Assembly: GCA_008933525.1 (NCBI GenBank)
Contig: WBUV01000133.1
Location: forward strand, 1 to 7,990
Direction: 5' to 3'
DNA length: 7,990 nucleotides
From: Bacteroidales bacterium
GTDB taxonomy: Bacteria; Bacteroidota; Bacteroidia; Bacteroidales; Tenuifilaceae
Below are positions 1 to 6,586 of this stretch, piece after piece; positions within the stretch are counted from its first letter, which is position 1; the number at the start of each line of letters is the position of its first letter. The notes under the pieces were generated by a model. That model worked only from the letters and a program-made list of their open reading frames with translations, was not told where the DNA came from and did not search any database. A program made the translations under genes and the position numbers.

Positions 1-106
1 CGAAGTATTAGACGGCCTATTCGTTGACCACACTTTGGTTGTTACAGGACTTAACTCGTTACGAGCAGGAACTCCGCTTACAGTTAAGGTAGTTGAGAAA
101 AGATAA
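1..106 (+). CDS. RND efflux periplasmic adaptor (membrane fusion protein), C-terminal fragment
   Basis: The frame is open from the window edge to a TAA at 104-106 and gives 34 residues, VLDGLFVDHTLVVTGLNSLR at its core. This resembles the C-terminal membrane-proximal domain of AcrA/MexA/HlyD-type adaptors, in which a GL..G..VV..G...LR.G..V.V pattern is usual. In that family the adaptor is anchored in the inner membrane and bridges the RND pump to the TolC channel across the periplasm. The gene lies 78 bp upstream of the pump on the same strand and is the expected first gene of the adaptor-pump-channel operon. The 5' part (about 300 or more codons) is outside the window, so the signal/lipoprotein peptide and hairpin domain cannot be judged. 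The call rests on a short segment plus context. Confidence 0.8.
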   Translation, partial: EVLDGLFVDHTLVVTGLNSLRAGTPLTVKVVEKR

Positions 107-107
107 T

Positions 108-152
108 GAGTTATTAAGTAATTGTAAAATTAACAAGATTACTTAATAATTC
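108..152 (+). promoter_or_regulatory. Stem-loop in the adaptor-pump intergenic gap
   Basis: TTATTAAGTAAT (111-122) is perfectly complementary to ATTACTTAATAA (138-149). Including one G-U pair, the stem extends to 108-122 / 138-152 around a 15-nt loop. It fills much of the 78-bp gap between the adaptor stop and the pump start. It is AT-rich and is not followed by a T-run, so it is unlikely to be a full Rho-independent terminator. It could be an mRNA processing or stability element that sets adaptor:pump ratio, or a DNA operator. Function is inference; the inverted repeat is directly visible. Confidence 0.6.
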
Positions 153-184
153 TAAAATTGGTTTAACGATAAAACTTCTTTAAA

Positions 185-3100
185 GTGAATATATCATCCG
201 TAAGTATTAACAGACCTGTATTAGCATCGGTACTTTCCATTGTGGTTGTGCTTTTCGGGATTATTGGGTTTTCCTACCTGGGGGTTAGGGAATATCCTAG
301 CGTTGACCCGCCAATTGTATCGGTATCAACATCTTATACTGGAGCAAACTCTGCTGTAATTGAGGCGCAAATAACCGAACCGTTAGAAGCATCAATCAAC
401 GGTATTGCGGGGATTAAGTCTATTACCTCATCCAGCTCCGATGGCAGAAGCAATATCACCATTGAATTTGAACTTGGAGTTGATATGGAAGATGCTGCCA
501 ACGATGTTCGCGACCGCGTTTCTAGGGCAGTTAGAAATATTCCGCCCGACTCCGACCCTCCAATTATTTCCAAGGCCGATGCCAACGCTGAAACAATTAT
601 TACGATTACTGCTCAGAGCGATAAGAGAGATTTATTGGAAATGAGCGATATTGCCAATAACGTAATCAAGGAGCGTATTCAAACAATATCCGGAGTAAGT
701 CAAATTGGTATTTGGGGTGAGAAACGTTACGCAATGCGTCTTTACTTAGACCCAAAAAAACTGGCATCGTTTGGAGTTACGCCAACTGATATTCGTAACG
801 CACTTAGTAGGGAAAACGTTGAATTGCCCACAGGTAGAATTGAAGGATACTACACAGAACTATCTATCAGAACTTTAGGAAGGCTTGAAACTCCAGACCA
901 ATTTAACAACCTTATCATCAAATATGCAGGTGGAATTCCTGTTAAGCTCCGCGATGTAGGAAAGGCCGATTATGCTCCCGAAAACGAGCGTAGCATAATG
1001 CGTGGTAATGGTTTAATTCCAATGGTTGGTATTGCTGTAACACCATTACCTGGCGCAAACTACATTAGCATTGCCGATGAAGTTTACAAAAGAGTTGAAC
1101 AGTTAAAACGAGAATTACCCGAAGATATTAAACTCGATTATGCCTACGATGCAACCATTACAATCCGTAAAGCAATTACGGAGGTTGAGGAAACAGTACT
1201 CTTAGCATTTGGCTTGGTTGTTCTCGTAATATTTATATTCCTCCGCAACTGGAGAACTACCCTAATTCCCATTATTGCTATACCAATTTCATTAATTGGG
1301 ACATTCTTTGTGATGTACCTTGCTGGATTTTCAATCAACGTCCTTTCACTGCTCGGGATTGTGCTTGCCACTGGGATTGTGGTTGATGATGCCATTGTGG
1401 TTATGGAAAACATCTATTCCAAAGTAGAGCAAGGAATGGATAACTACAAAGCAGGATATAGAGGAAGTAAGGAAATCTACTTTGCGATTATTTCAACCAC
1501 AATTACACTTATTGCTGTTTTTATGCCAATTGTATTCCTCAGTGGAGTAACAGGGCGTTTATTCCGAGAATTTGGAGTTGTAGTAGCTGGAGCCGTTCTA
1601 ATATCGGCATTTGTTTCGCTTACTCTAACCCCTATGATGAGTACAAAACTTCTCCGAAAAACTCACAAAGAGGGCAGAATAATGGGGGCTATTGGTCGTG
1701 GAATTCAAAGGTTGTCAGACTTCTACGGTCGTTCACTTTTAGGGTTTATGAATCGTCGATGGTTGGCCATTGGTATTATGGTTGCGTCAGGACTAATCAT
1801 TATTTTAATAGGTAGATTAATCCCTTCGGAACTTGCTCCAATGGAGGACAAAAGCAGATTATCAATTCAAGCAACGGCTCCAGAAGGAACTGCATTCGAA
1901 TCGATGGATGCCTATATGCTTAAACTTGCCGAATTTGCCGATACTATTTCGGAAAAAAGGGCTATGATTCAGTTAACCTCTCCAGGTTGGGGCGGTGGAA
2001 ACAGCGGATTTGTTAGAATGCTACTGAAACAGCCCAACGAACGCGAAAAATCGCAAGGCCAAATAGCCGATGAAATATCTGCATTCCTACGTAAACAAAC
2101 CTTTGCTAGAGCATTTGTAGTTCAAGACCAAACCATTAGTACTGGTCGTGGTGGTGGACTACCCGTTAACTTTGTGGTACAAGCACCAAACTTTGAGAAA
2201 CTGAAGGAAGTTGTTCCAGAGTTTCTTGCTAAAGCACAAGCCGACCAACGATTCCAAGTTGTTGATGTTAACCTAAAATTCAATAAACCCGAATTGGTGG
2301 TTGAGATTGACCGCGATAAGGCTCGTGCATCCGGAATTGCTGTTAGGGATATTGCCGAAGCATTGCAGCTTTACTTTAGCGGTCAGCGTTACGGTTTCTT
2401 CATCAGGAATGGTAAGCAATACTACGTAATTGGACAAGCTGAGCGCAGTTACCGCGATGATCCATCCGATTTAAAAGGAATCTACCTACGTGCAAGCGAT
2501 GGGGCTTTGGTTGATTTGGGTAGTTTGATAAAAACATCGGAGCAAAGTATTCCGCCACAGCGATACCGCTACAACCGTTATGTATCCGCTACTTTCAACG
2601 CATCACCAGCCCCCGGTTATACCTTAGGACAAGGCATTGAAGCGATGCGCGAAATTGCAAAAACCACACTCGACGATACTTTCGCCACAACTTTAACCGG
2701 AACTTCGCAACAATTCGTGGAGAGTTCAAACAGTTTGTTATTTGCATTCTTCCTTGCATTAGTTCTGGTATACCTTATTCTGGCTGCACAGTTCGAAAGT
2801 TTTCGCGACCCGCTAATCATTATGTTTACAGTTCCACTTGCGCTTGCAGGAGCATTGCTATCGCTATGGATATTCGGACAAACATTGAATATATTCAGCC
2901 AAATTGGTATAGTTGTACTTATTGGTATTGTTACCAAAAACGGCATTCTAATTGTTGAATTTGCAAACCAAAAGAAAGAAGAGGGAATGAGCAAACTCGA
3001 AGCCGTTGAATTTGCAGCAAAGCAACGTTTACGTCCAATTCTAATGACTAGCTTAGCGACAATTTTTGGAGCGTTGCCAATTGCGCTTGCACTTGGTGCT

Positions 3101-3244
3101 GCATCAACAAGTCGTATACCAATGGGTATAACAATTATTGGTGGATTGTTATTCTCGTTAGTGCTCACACTATACGTTATTCCTGCTCTTTACACATATA
3201 TTTCGACAAAGAAAGCCAATGTGATAAGACACGATGAAGAGTAG
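185..3244 (+). CDS. RND (HAE1/AcrB-type) multidrug efflux pump, inner-membrane permease subunit
   Basis: This 1019-residue protein has the usual AcrB/MexB-family length and layout: TM1 near residues 10-30, a periplasmic porter loop, TM2-6 (about 335-490), TM7 near 525-545, a second periplasmic loop, and TM8-12 (about 850-1008). The proton-relay residues are visible: the TM4 motif GIVVDDAIVVMENI supplies D401 and D402, and TM10 (GIVTKNG) supplies K918. The N-terminal REYPSVDPP and the SSSSDGRSNI segment are typical of HAE1 pumps. In this family the trimer exports hydrophobic compounds using the proton gradient. The substrate here cannot be told from sequence. The start is GTG at 185: an in-frame TAA lies at 170-172, no ATG intervenes, and MNISSVSINRPV matches the normal family N-terminus. 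No Shine-Dalgarno is seen. It sits between the adaptor and the TolC-like gene (47 bp gap), consistent with one operon. No frameshift is seen. Confidence 0.95.
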   Translation: MNISSVSINRPVLASVLSIVVVLFGIIGFSYLGVREYPSVDPPIVSVSTSYTGANSAVIEAQITEPLEASINGIAGIKSITSSSSDGRSNITIEFELGVDMEDAANDVRDRVSRAVRNIPPDSDPPIISKADANAETIITITAQSDKRDLLEMSDIANNVIKERIQTISGVSQIGIWGEKRYAMRLYLDPKKLASFGVTPTDIRNALSRENVELPTGRIEGYYTELSIRTLGRLETPDQFNNLIIKYAGGIPVKLRDVGKADYAPENERSIMRGNGLIPMVGIAVTPLPGANYISIADEVYKRVEQLKRELPEDIKLDYAYDATITIRKAITEVEETVLLAFGLVVLVIFIFLRNWRTTLIPIIAIPISLIGTFFVMYLAGFSINVLSLLGIVLATGIVVDDAIVVMENIYSKVEQGMDNYKAGYRGSKEIYFAIISTTITLIAVFMPIVFLSGVTGRLFREFGVVVAGAVLISAFVSLTLTPMMSTKLLRKTHKEGRIMGAIGRGIQRLSDFYGRSLLGFMNRRWLAIGIMVASGLIIILIGRLIPSELAPMEDKSRLSIQATAPEGTAFESMDAYMLKLAEFADTISEKRAMIQLTSPGWGGGNSGFVRMLLKQPNEREKSQGQIADEISAFLRKQTFARAFVVQDQTISTGRGGGLPVNFVVQAPNFEKLKEVVPEFLAKAQADQRFQVVDVNLKFNKPELVVEIDRDKARASGIAVRDIAEALQLYFSGQRYGFFIRNGKQYYVIGQAERSYRDDPSDLKGIYLRASDGALVDLGSLIKTSEQSIPPQRYRYNRYVSATFNASPAPGYTLGQGIEAMREIAKTTLDDTFATTLTGTSQQFVESSNSLLFAFFLALVLVYLILAAQFESFRDPLIIMFTVPLALAGALLSLWIFGQTLNIFSQIGIVVLIGIVTKNGILIVEFANQKKEEGMSKLEAVEFAAKQRLRPILMTSLATIFGALPIALALGAASTSRIPMGITIIGGLLFSLVLTLYVIPALYTYISTKKANVIRHDEE

Positions 3245-3291
3245 TATTGAGTTAATAGTTATTGGTTATTAGGAAAAAGTAATAAAGACCT

Positions 3292-4605
3292 ATGAATTTG
3301 ACTAAAATAAAATTTTTGATAATGGCAATGATGCTTACAAACATCATTGCCATTGCTCAGGATACATTAACGCTTTCCGATGCGATTAAAATTGGTATGG
3401 AGAATAATTTTTCCATTCGAATTGCACGTAACGATGTATCAATTGCCGACAACAATAACACCCTTGGTAATGCAGGTTTTCTTCCAAAGGTTGATGCTTC
3501 GGCATCGAGCAATAATTCATTCTATAACATTAAGCAGGAGTATGCCGATGGAACAAACTACAAAAACTCTAGCTATCCCAGTTACGGCTTATCGGGTGGA
3601 GTTTTATTAAACTGGACACTGTTTGATGGTTTTGCGATGTTCGCAAACAAGCAAAAGTACTCAACCCTTGAGGAGTTAAGCAATATCAACTTTCAAATGA
3701 CTGTTGAGGATGCTGCTGCATCAATAATCATTAACTACTATACGATTGCCATTGAAAATAATTTGCTTGAAAACTACCACGAGGCATTAACACTATCGCG
3801 CGATAGATTGAGAATTGCACGTGAAAAAGCCGTAATTGGGACTAGTTACCAAATTGCAGTAATGCAGGCCGAGGTCGATTACAGAGCCGACTCTTCGCAA
3901 ATGCTACAGCAGGTTAATAAAATTCAGAACTTGAAAATCAACCTGAATAAACTAATTGGACGAGAGCCAGACATTAACTTCAATGTAAAAAAACTGGCTC
4001 CCGAAGTTGTATCCATTGAACTCAACACAATAATTAAGAATTTAGTTAATCAGAATAAAGAAATCCAAGCGGCTAAGTTGAACTTACGACTCAAAGAAAT
4101 AGCCATTCGTGAGGCACAAGCATCACGCTATCCACGAATTGGAATTTCGCCTGCTTACAACTTCTCCCGCTCATCAACTCCAGAGGGTAGCACAGAGCTA
4201 AACCGTTCTTTTGGCCCAGCAATTGGTATTAGTGCAGGAATAACTTTATTTAATGGTTTTAACGCAACCAGAAATATCAAAAATGCAAGAATATATAGGG
4301 ATAATCAGGACTTAATAAATCAGTCCAAAGTCCAGAATTTAAAAGGTGAGGCCATTAAGTACTACAATAACCTTGTACTGGCCAAAAATCTTGTTGAACT
4401 TGAACAAAAATCAGCAGAGTTGGCCAAAACAAACTCTAACGTTGCGATGGAAAAATACAGGATTGGAATTATTAGCGATATTGAACTCCGCGATGCGCAA
4501 ATCAAGTACCTCGATGCCGAGTACCGATACCTTAACGCGCTAATGCAGGCCAAAACTGCCGAGGTGGAACTTCAGGTTTTAATGGGAGCAGTCAATATTC
4601 CATAA
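3292..4605 (+). CDS. TolC-family outer-membrane efflux channel
   Basis: The 437-residue protein begins with a Sec signal peptide: lysines at 5 and 7, a hydrophobic core around residues 8-21, and likely cleavage after A22 or Q23. Two outer-membrane efflux protein repeats follow, roughly residues 27-210 and 235-430. Each opens with the family-typical pattern of a helix rich in A/N/I, then a G-LP or YPR turn (GFLPKVDASAS near 62; SRYPRIGISPAY near 280), and later a LFNGF/LFDGF strand (LFDGFAMFAN; LFNGFNATRN). TolC homologues form trimeric beta-barrel/alpha-tunnel conduits that dock to RND pumps, and the upstream pump gene is the evident partner. Length is normal. The first ATG was chosen because it gives the full n-region of the signal peptide; in-frame ATGs at residues 11, 13 and 14 would destroy it. 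A strong hairpin lies within the signal-peptide codons and a terminator follows 3 bp after the stop. Confidence 0.93.
   Translation: MNLTKIKFLIMAMMLTNIIAIAQDTLTLSDAIKIGMENNFSIRIARNDVSIADNNNTLGNAGFLPKVDASASSNNSFYNIKQEYADGTNYKNSSYPSYGLSGGVLLNWTLFDGFAMFANKQKYSTLEELSNINFQMTVEDAAASIIINYYTIAIENNLLENYHEALTLSRDRLRIAREKAVIGTSYQIAVMQAEVDYRADSSQMLQQVNKIQNLKINLNKLIGREPDINFNVKKLAPEVVSIELNTIIKNLVNQNKEIQAAKLNLRLKEIAIREAQASRYPRIGISPAYNFSRSSTPEGSTELNRSFGPAIGISAGITLFNGFNATRNIKNARIYRDNQDLINQSKVQNLKGEAIKYYNNLVLAKNLVELEQKSAELAKTNSNVAMEKYRIGIISDIELRDAQIKYLDAEYRYLNALMQAKTAEVELQVLMGAVNIP
3321..3354 (+). promoter_or_regulatory. Perfect 13-bp hairpin inside the tolC-like signal-peptide codons
   Basis: AATGGCAATGATG (3321-3333) is exactly complementary to CATCATTGCCATT (3342-3354), with an 8-nt loop (cttacaaa). 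It covers codons 11-21 of the channel gene, beginning 29 nt after the start codon. It would form a stable mRNA stem just downstream of the initiating ribosome footprint. Possible effects are slowing of early elongation or tuning of translation; coincidence from the repetitive M/A/I codons is also possible. The structure is seen directly; the function is not. Confidence 0.5.
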
Positions 4606-4608
4606 AAT

Positions 4609-4645
4609 AAAACTCCGTCAGGATTTTAAACCCTGACGGAGTTTT
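4609..4645. terminator. Bidirectional Rho-independent terminator between convergent operons
   Basis: AAAACTCCGTCAGG (4609-4622) pairs perfectly with CCTGACGGAGTTTT (4632-4645) around a 9-nt loop. The GC-rich 10-bp core is flanked by A4 on one side and T4 on the other, so transcripts from either strand end in a U-run. It begins 3 bp after the stop of the TolC-like gene (+ strand) and lies 11 bp past the stop of the peroxiredoxin gene (- strand), which is the expected place for a shared terminator. Confidence 0.92.
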
Positions 4646-4656
4646 CAGTATTCGAC

Positions 4657-5367
4657 TTACTTCTTAAGCACTTTCTTCAAAACAGTATCCTTATCCAATT
4701 TCTTGGTGCAGAAGAACCAATCGTGGCACTTCACAGTTTCGTCCTTGGTTTCCATACGTTCCTTGGCAACACCACACGAACCAGCAGTTGGCACAATTAC
4801 ATCGTCGCCTGGGCGCCAATCGGCAGGAGTTGCAACCTTAAACTCGTCGGCAGTTTGTAGCGCAATAATCACACGGTAAAGCTCATCGAAATTACGTCCC
4901 AAACTTAACGGATAGTAAATAATTGTGCGAATAATACCATTTGGGTCAATTACAAACACGGCTCTTACTGCCTTGGTGTTGCTCTCGCCAGGCATCATCA
5001 TACCGTACTTTTTGTCAACATCCATGGTAATATCTTCAATCAAAGGAAAAGTAACCTCTACATTCTTCATGCCTTTGTACTCAATCTTCTCCTTAATTGT
5101 GCGTAACCATGCAATATGGCTGTAAAGACCGTCAACAGAAAGACCTACCAGCTTACAGTTAGCCTCGTTGAACTGCTTCTCCATCGATGCAAAGGTCATA
5201 AACTCCGATGTACATACAGGAGTAAAATCGGCAGGGTGGCTGAACAGTATTACCCAACTTCCCTTATAATCGGCAGGGAAGTTAATTTCGCCTTGAGTAG
5301 TTACAGCCTTAAACTCAGGAGCCTTGTCGCCAATACGTGGCATTGCATAAACTTGATTCTCTTCCAT
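4657..5367 (-). CDS. Peroxiredoxin, Prx6 class with archaeal-type C-terminal CxDWFFC motif
   Basis: The 236-residue protein is an AhpC/TSA-fold thiol peroxidase that reduces H2O2 and organic hydroperoxides in the cytoplasm. The peroxidatic site is SHPADFTPVCTSEF, with T49 and C52, and the companion arginine is R135 in KAVRAVFVIDP. The C-terminal half is the long Prx6 form, containing ATPADWRPGDDVIVP and then CHDWFFC, giving C214 and C220. This pattern is known from archaeal Prx6 enzymes such as the Aeropyrum pernix thioredoxin peroxidase, where these cysteines take part in the disulfide cycle. C71 and C198 are additional. Length is usual for the group. The ATG at 5367 gives a normal N-terminus (MEENQVYAMPRIGDKAPEF). 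The gene follows a ferritin-like and a Fur/PerR-like gene on the same strand, which fits a peroxide-stress module. It is 125 bp from the ferritin stop, so cotranscription is possible but not assured; I found no convincing promoter of its own. Confidence 0.93.
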   Translation of the reverse strand: MEENQVYAMPRIGDKAPEFKAVTTQGEINFPADYKGSWVILFSHPADFTPVCTSEFMTFASMEKQFNEANCKLVGLSVDGLYSHIAWLRTIKEKIEYKGMKNVEVTFPLIEDITMDVDKKYGMMMPGESNTKAVRAVFVIDPNGIIRTIIYYPLSLGRNFDELYRVIIALQTADEFKVATPADWRPGDDVIVPTAGSCGVAKERMETKDETVKCHDWFFCTKKLDKDTVLKKVLKK

Positions 5368-5406
5368 TTTTTTGATTTTTATTTAGTTAGACAATTTGAA
5401 ACAATT

Positions 5407-5487
5407 TTTGGGAGTGATGAATGAATGGAGTTTTGGAGTGCAATTATCTCTTTTACTCCACTAATCCATTACTCCAGCACTCCTAAA
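5407..5487. repeat. Long imperfect inverted repeat built from 8-bp units
   Basis: The arms 5407-5439 and 5455-5487 form an imperfect palindrome around a 15-nt centre; 22 of 29 positions pair between 5411-5439 and 5455-5483, with further A-T pairs at the outer end. Each arm has a period of 8: on the + strand GGGAGTGA (5410), TGAATGAA (5418), TGGAGTTT (5426) and TGGAGTGC (5434). On the - strand the units are TAGGAGTG (5485), CTGGAGTA (5477), ATGGATTA (5469) and GTGGAGTA (5461). It occupies most of the ferritin-peroxiredoxin gap. No T-run follows on either strand, so it is not an ordinary terminator. It may be a dispersed intergenic palindromic repeat; genome copies would decide. Confidence 0.6.
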
Positions 5488-5492
5488 TCTCT

Positions 5493-6005
5493 CTACATCC
5501 TCAACTTCCTCAACTCCTCCTTCATTCTATTGATATCAGTAATCCAATCTTCAATATCGTTCTCGTGCTCAAGCTCTTCGTTTAGGATTTGAACAGCCAT
5601 TTGGTGAGTAGAGTGATCTTTCCCTGCTGTGTAATCAGCAATTTCTTGGTAGCGCTGAATTGCACAACGTTCACCCTTTAAATTCTGCTCAAGAATTACC
5701 TCGATATACGGATCGGATGGCTCATCGTAACTGCAGCGGGCATGCTTAGGCCATTCGTTAGGGTTTATAAGAGGGGTACCACCGAGTTGAATTATCCGAT
5801 TTACTACCAAAACCGCGTGGTTCAATTCCTGAGTGGCGTGCAACAAAAGTTCGGGCTCAACTTCGCTACGCATTGGGCCTTCCATTAAACGTGCTCCAAT
5901 CCAGTACTGGTAGTAGGCAAGCCACTCCTCAGCAAGGGCGGCATTAAGCATACCGATAAGTTTTTCTACATCAACCGATGCAATTTTTTTTGCTTCTTTT
6001 CCCAT
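5493..6005 (-). CDS. Ferritin-like diiron protein, DPS-like (thioferritin/bacterioferritin type)
   Basis: The 170-residue four-helix-bundle protein carries a complete bacterioferritin-style ferroxidase set: E27 in helix A (ALAEEWLAYYQYW), E60 and H63 in helix B (ATQELNHA), E112 in helix C (LKGERCAIQRY), and E144 and H147 in helix D (LNEELEHENDIEDW). Two cysteines near the site, C91 (HARCSY) and C114 (GERCAI), match the pair that marks DPS-like 'thioferritins' described in Sulfolobus, Pyrococcus and Bacteroides fragilis. Those proteins assemble as 12-mers and oxidise Fe(II) preferentially with H2O2, giving mineral storage and protection from Fenton chemistry. No haem-binding methionine is evident in the usual bacterioferritin position, though M41 and M45 are near it. 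The start ATG lies 2 bp after the stop of the upstream Fur-family gene, so the two are very likely cotranscribed. Oligomer and oxidant preference are inferences from the family. Confidence 0.88.
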   Translation of the reverse strand: MGKEAKKIASVDVEKLIGMLNAALAEEWLAYYQYWIGARLMEGPMRSEVEPELLLHATQELNHAVLVVNRIIQLGGTPLINPNEWPKHARCSYDEPSDPYIEVILEQNLKGERCAIQRYQEIADYTAGKDHSTHQMAVQILNEELEHENDIEDWITDINRMKEELRKLRM

Positions 6006-6007
6006 AA

Positions 6008-6445
6008 TTAGTTCTTTTTTGGTGGTTTATGTTCTTTATAGCTTCCAACTATTTGAAGATTTATCTCCTTTATGTTAAAATTAGGAATCTGTTTATTCTC
6101 AAAATACTCCTGAAGCATTCTGTCAAGTTCCTCATCATAATAATTCTCAATATAATCGCACTGCTCACAGTATAAATGATGATGCTTATGCATCTCAATA
6201 TCGTACCGCATAAAATCCTTATCGGTCTTTACCTTTTTGATTATTCTCTTTTCGCAAAAAGTATCGAGTATGTTGTAAACTGTTCCTAGTGCAAGATTTG
6301 GATGATTTTTACGTACATACTCTTTAACGGCATCGGCTGTTGGATGGTCCTTAATGGCCATTAACGCCTCCAAAACAGCCACTCGCTGTGGCGTTACCTT
6401 TAGGTTGTTTTGGGTAAGAATATTTACCAGTTCTAAATAACTCAT
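6008..6445 (-). CDS. Fur-family transcriptional repressor, PerR-like
   Basis: The 145-residue protein has the Fur layout: a winged-helix domain (residues 1-80; LKVTPQRVAVLEAL, then HPTADAVKEYV and the recognition helix LALGTVYNILDTF) and a C-terminal dimerisation/metal domain. Regulatory metal ligands align with Bacillus PerR: H34 (PerR H37), D82 (D85), H88 (H91) and H90 (H93). The fifth ligand (PerR D104) aligns with N101, with E100 next to it. The structural zinc site is incomplete: the first CxxC is present (C93, C96), but the second is replaced by Y136 and H139 in VGSYKEH. The RYDIEMH context and adjacent ferritin and peroxiredoxin genes favour a peroxide sensor over an iron-only Fur, but this is inference. 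It is the first gene of its operon, has a recognisable promoter, and a dyad of Fur/PerR geometry lies just upstream of its ATG, suggesting autorepression. Confidence 0.9.
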   Translation of the reverse strand: MSYLELVNILTQNNLKVTPQRVAVLEALMAIKDHPTADAVKEYVRKNHPNLALGTVYNILDTFCEKRIIKKVKTDKDFMRYDIEMHKHHHLYCEQCDYIENYYDEELDRMLQEYFENKQIPNFNIKEINLQIVGSYKEHKPPKKN

Positions 6446-6451
6446 ACTACT

Positions 6452-6466
6452 TAGGAATAATTCTTA
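6452..6466. promoter_or_regulatory. Candidate Fur/PerR-type 7-1-7 operator before the fur-like gene
   Basis: TAGGAATAATTCTTA is a 15-bp dyad centred on 6459, with 6 of 7 half-site positions complementary and the AAT-N-ATT core of the PerR/Fur box. It matches the Bacillus PerR consensus TTATAATnATTATAA at 9 of 14 defined positions. It ends 7 bp before the start codon and lies just downstream of the predicted transcription start near 6473, a position suited to repression. TTAGGAA is also directly repeated at 6451-6457 and 6468-6474. Recognition by the adjacent repressor is inferred. Confidence 0.45.
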
Positions 6467-6479
6467 TTTAGGAAAAACA

Positions 6480-6510
6480 CTAATTTACAAAAAAGGTTCA
6501 ACCTTGTCAA
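6480..6510 (-). promoter_or_regulatory. Promoter of the fur-like/ferritin operon
   Basis: Read on the - strand, TTGACA (6510-6505) is followed by TAAATTAG (6487-6480). This satisfies a sigma70-like reading (TTGACA, 17 bp, TAAATT) and the Bacteroidota reading (TTG, 20 bp, TAnnTTTG with one mismatch). The predicted start is near 6473, giving a leader of about 28 nt. The spacer holds a perfect 6-1-6 palindrome, AAGGTT-c-AACCTT on the + strand at 6493-6505, which touches the -35 element and could be an operator. Confidence 0.6.
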
Positions 6511-6554
6511 GAAAATTTATTGAAAAATCAAAAAATTAGAAATATAAATATCTG

Positions 6555-6568
6555 AAATATCGATATTT
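6555..6568. repeat. 14-bp perfect palindrome AAATATCGATATTT
   Basis: The palindrome lies just 3' of the Crp/Fnr gene and about 45 bp upstream of the fur-like promoter. A further copy of its half-site, AAATATC, lies at 6546-6552, so the half-site occurs three times in 23 bp. It could be a regulatory site or a by-product of AT-rich composition. No function can be assigned. Confidence 0.35.
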
Positions 6569-6586
6569 AAAATAAATGGAGGGATG

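Noticed and set aside
108..152. Adaptor-pump stem-loop as a Rho-independent terminator
   Set aside because: The stem is almost wholly A-T and is followed by tctaaaattgg rather than a T-run, and the pump gene downstream clearly belongs to the same operon.
2617..3168. 183-codon open frame on the - strand inside the RND pump gene
   Set aside because: It is antisense to the well-supported TM8-12 region of the pump, its translation is S/N/I-rich without any recognisable domain, and it is explained by the codon pattern of the real gene.
5368..5406. A dedicated promoter just upstream of the peroxiredoxin start
   Set aside because: No TAnnTTTG-like element at a workable distance from a TTG was found; the direct repeat of AAATTGT here is too short to support a site.
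5116..5424. 102-codon open frame on the + strand overlapping the peroxiredoxin gene
   Set aside because: It is antisense to the conserved N-terminal half of the peroxiredoxin, including the C52 region, and shows no domain or promoter.
5407..5487. CRISPR array or insertion-sequence ends
   Set aside because: The repeating unit is 8 bp without spacers, there is no transposase or cas gene in the window, and no target-site duplication was identified.
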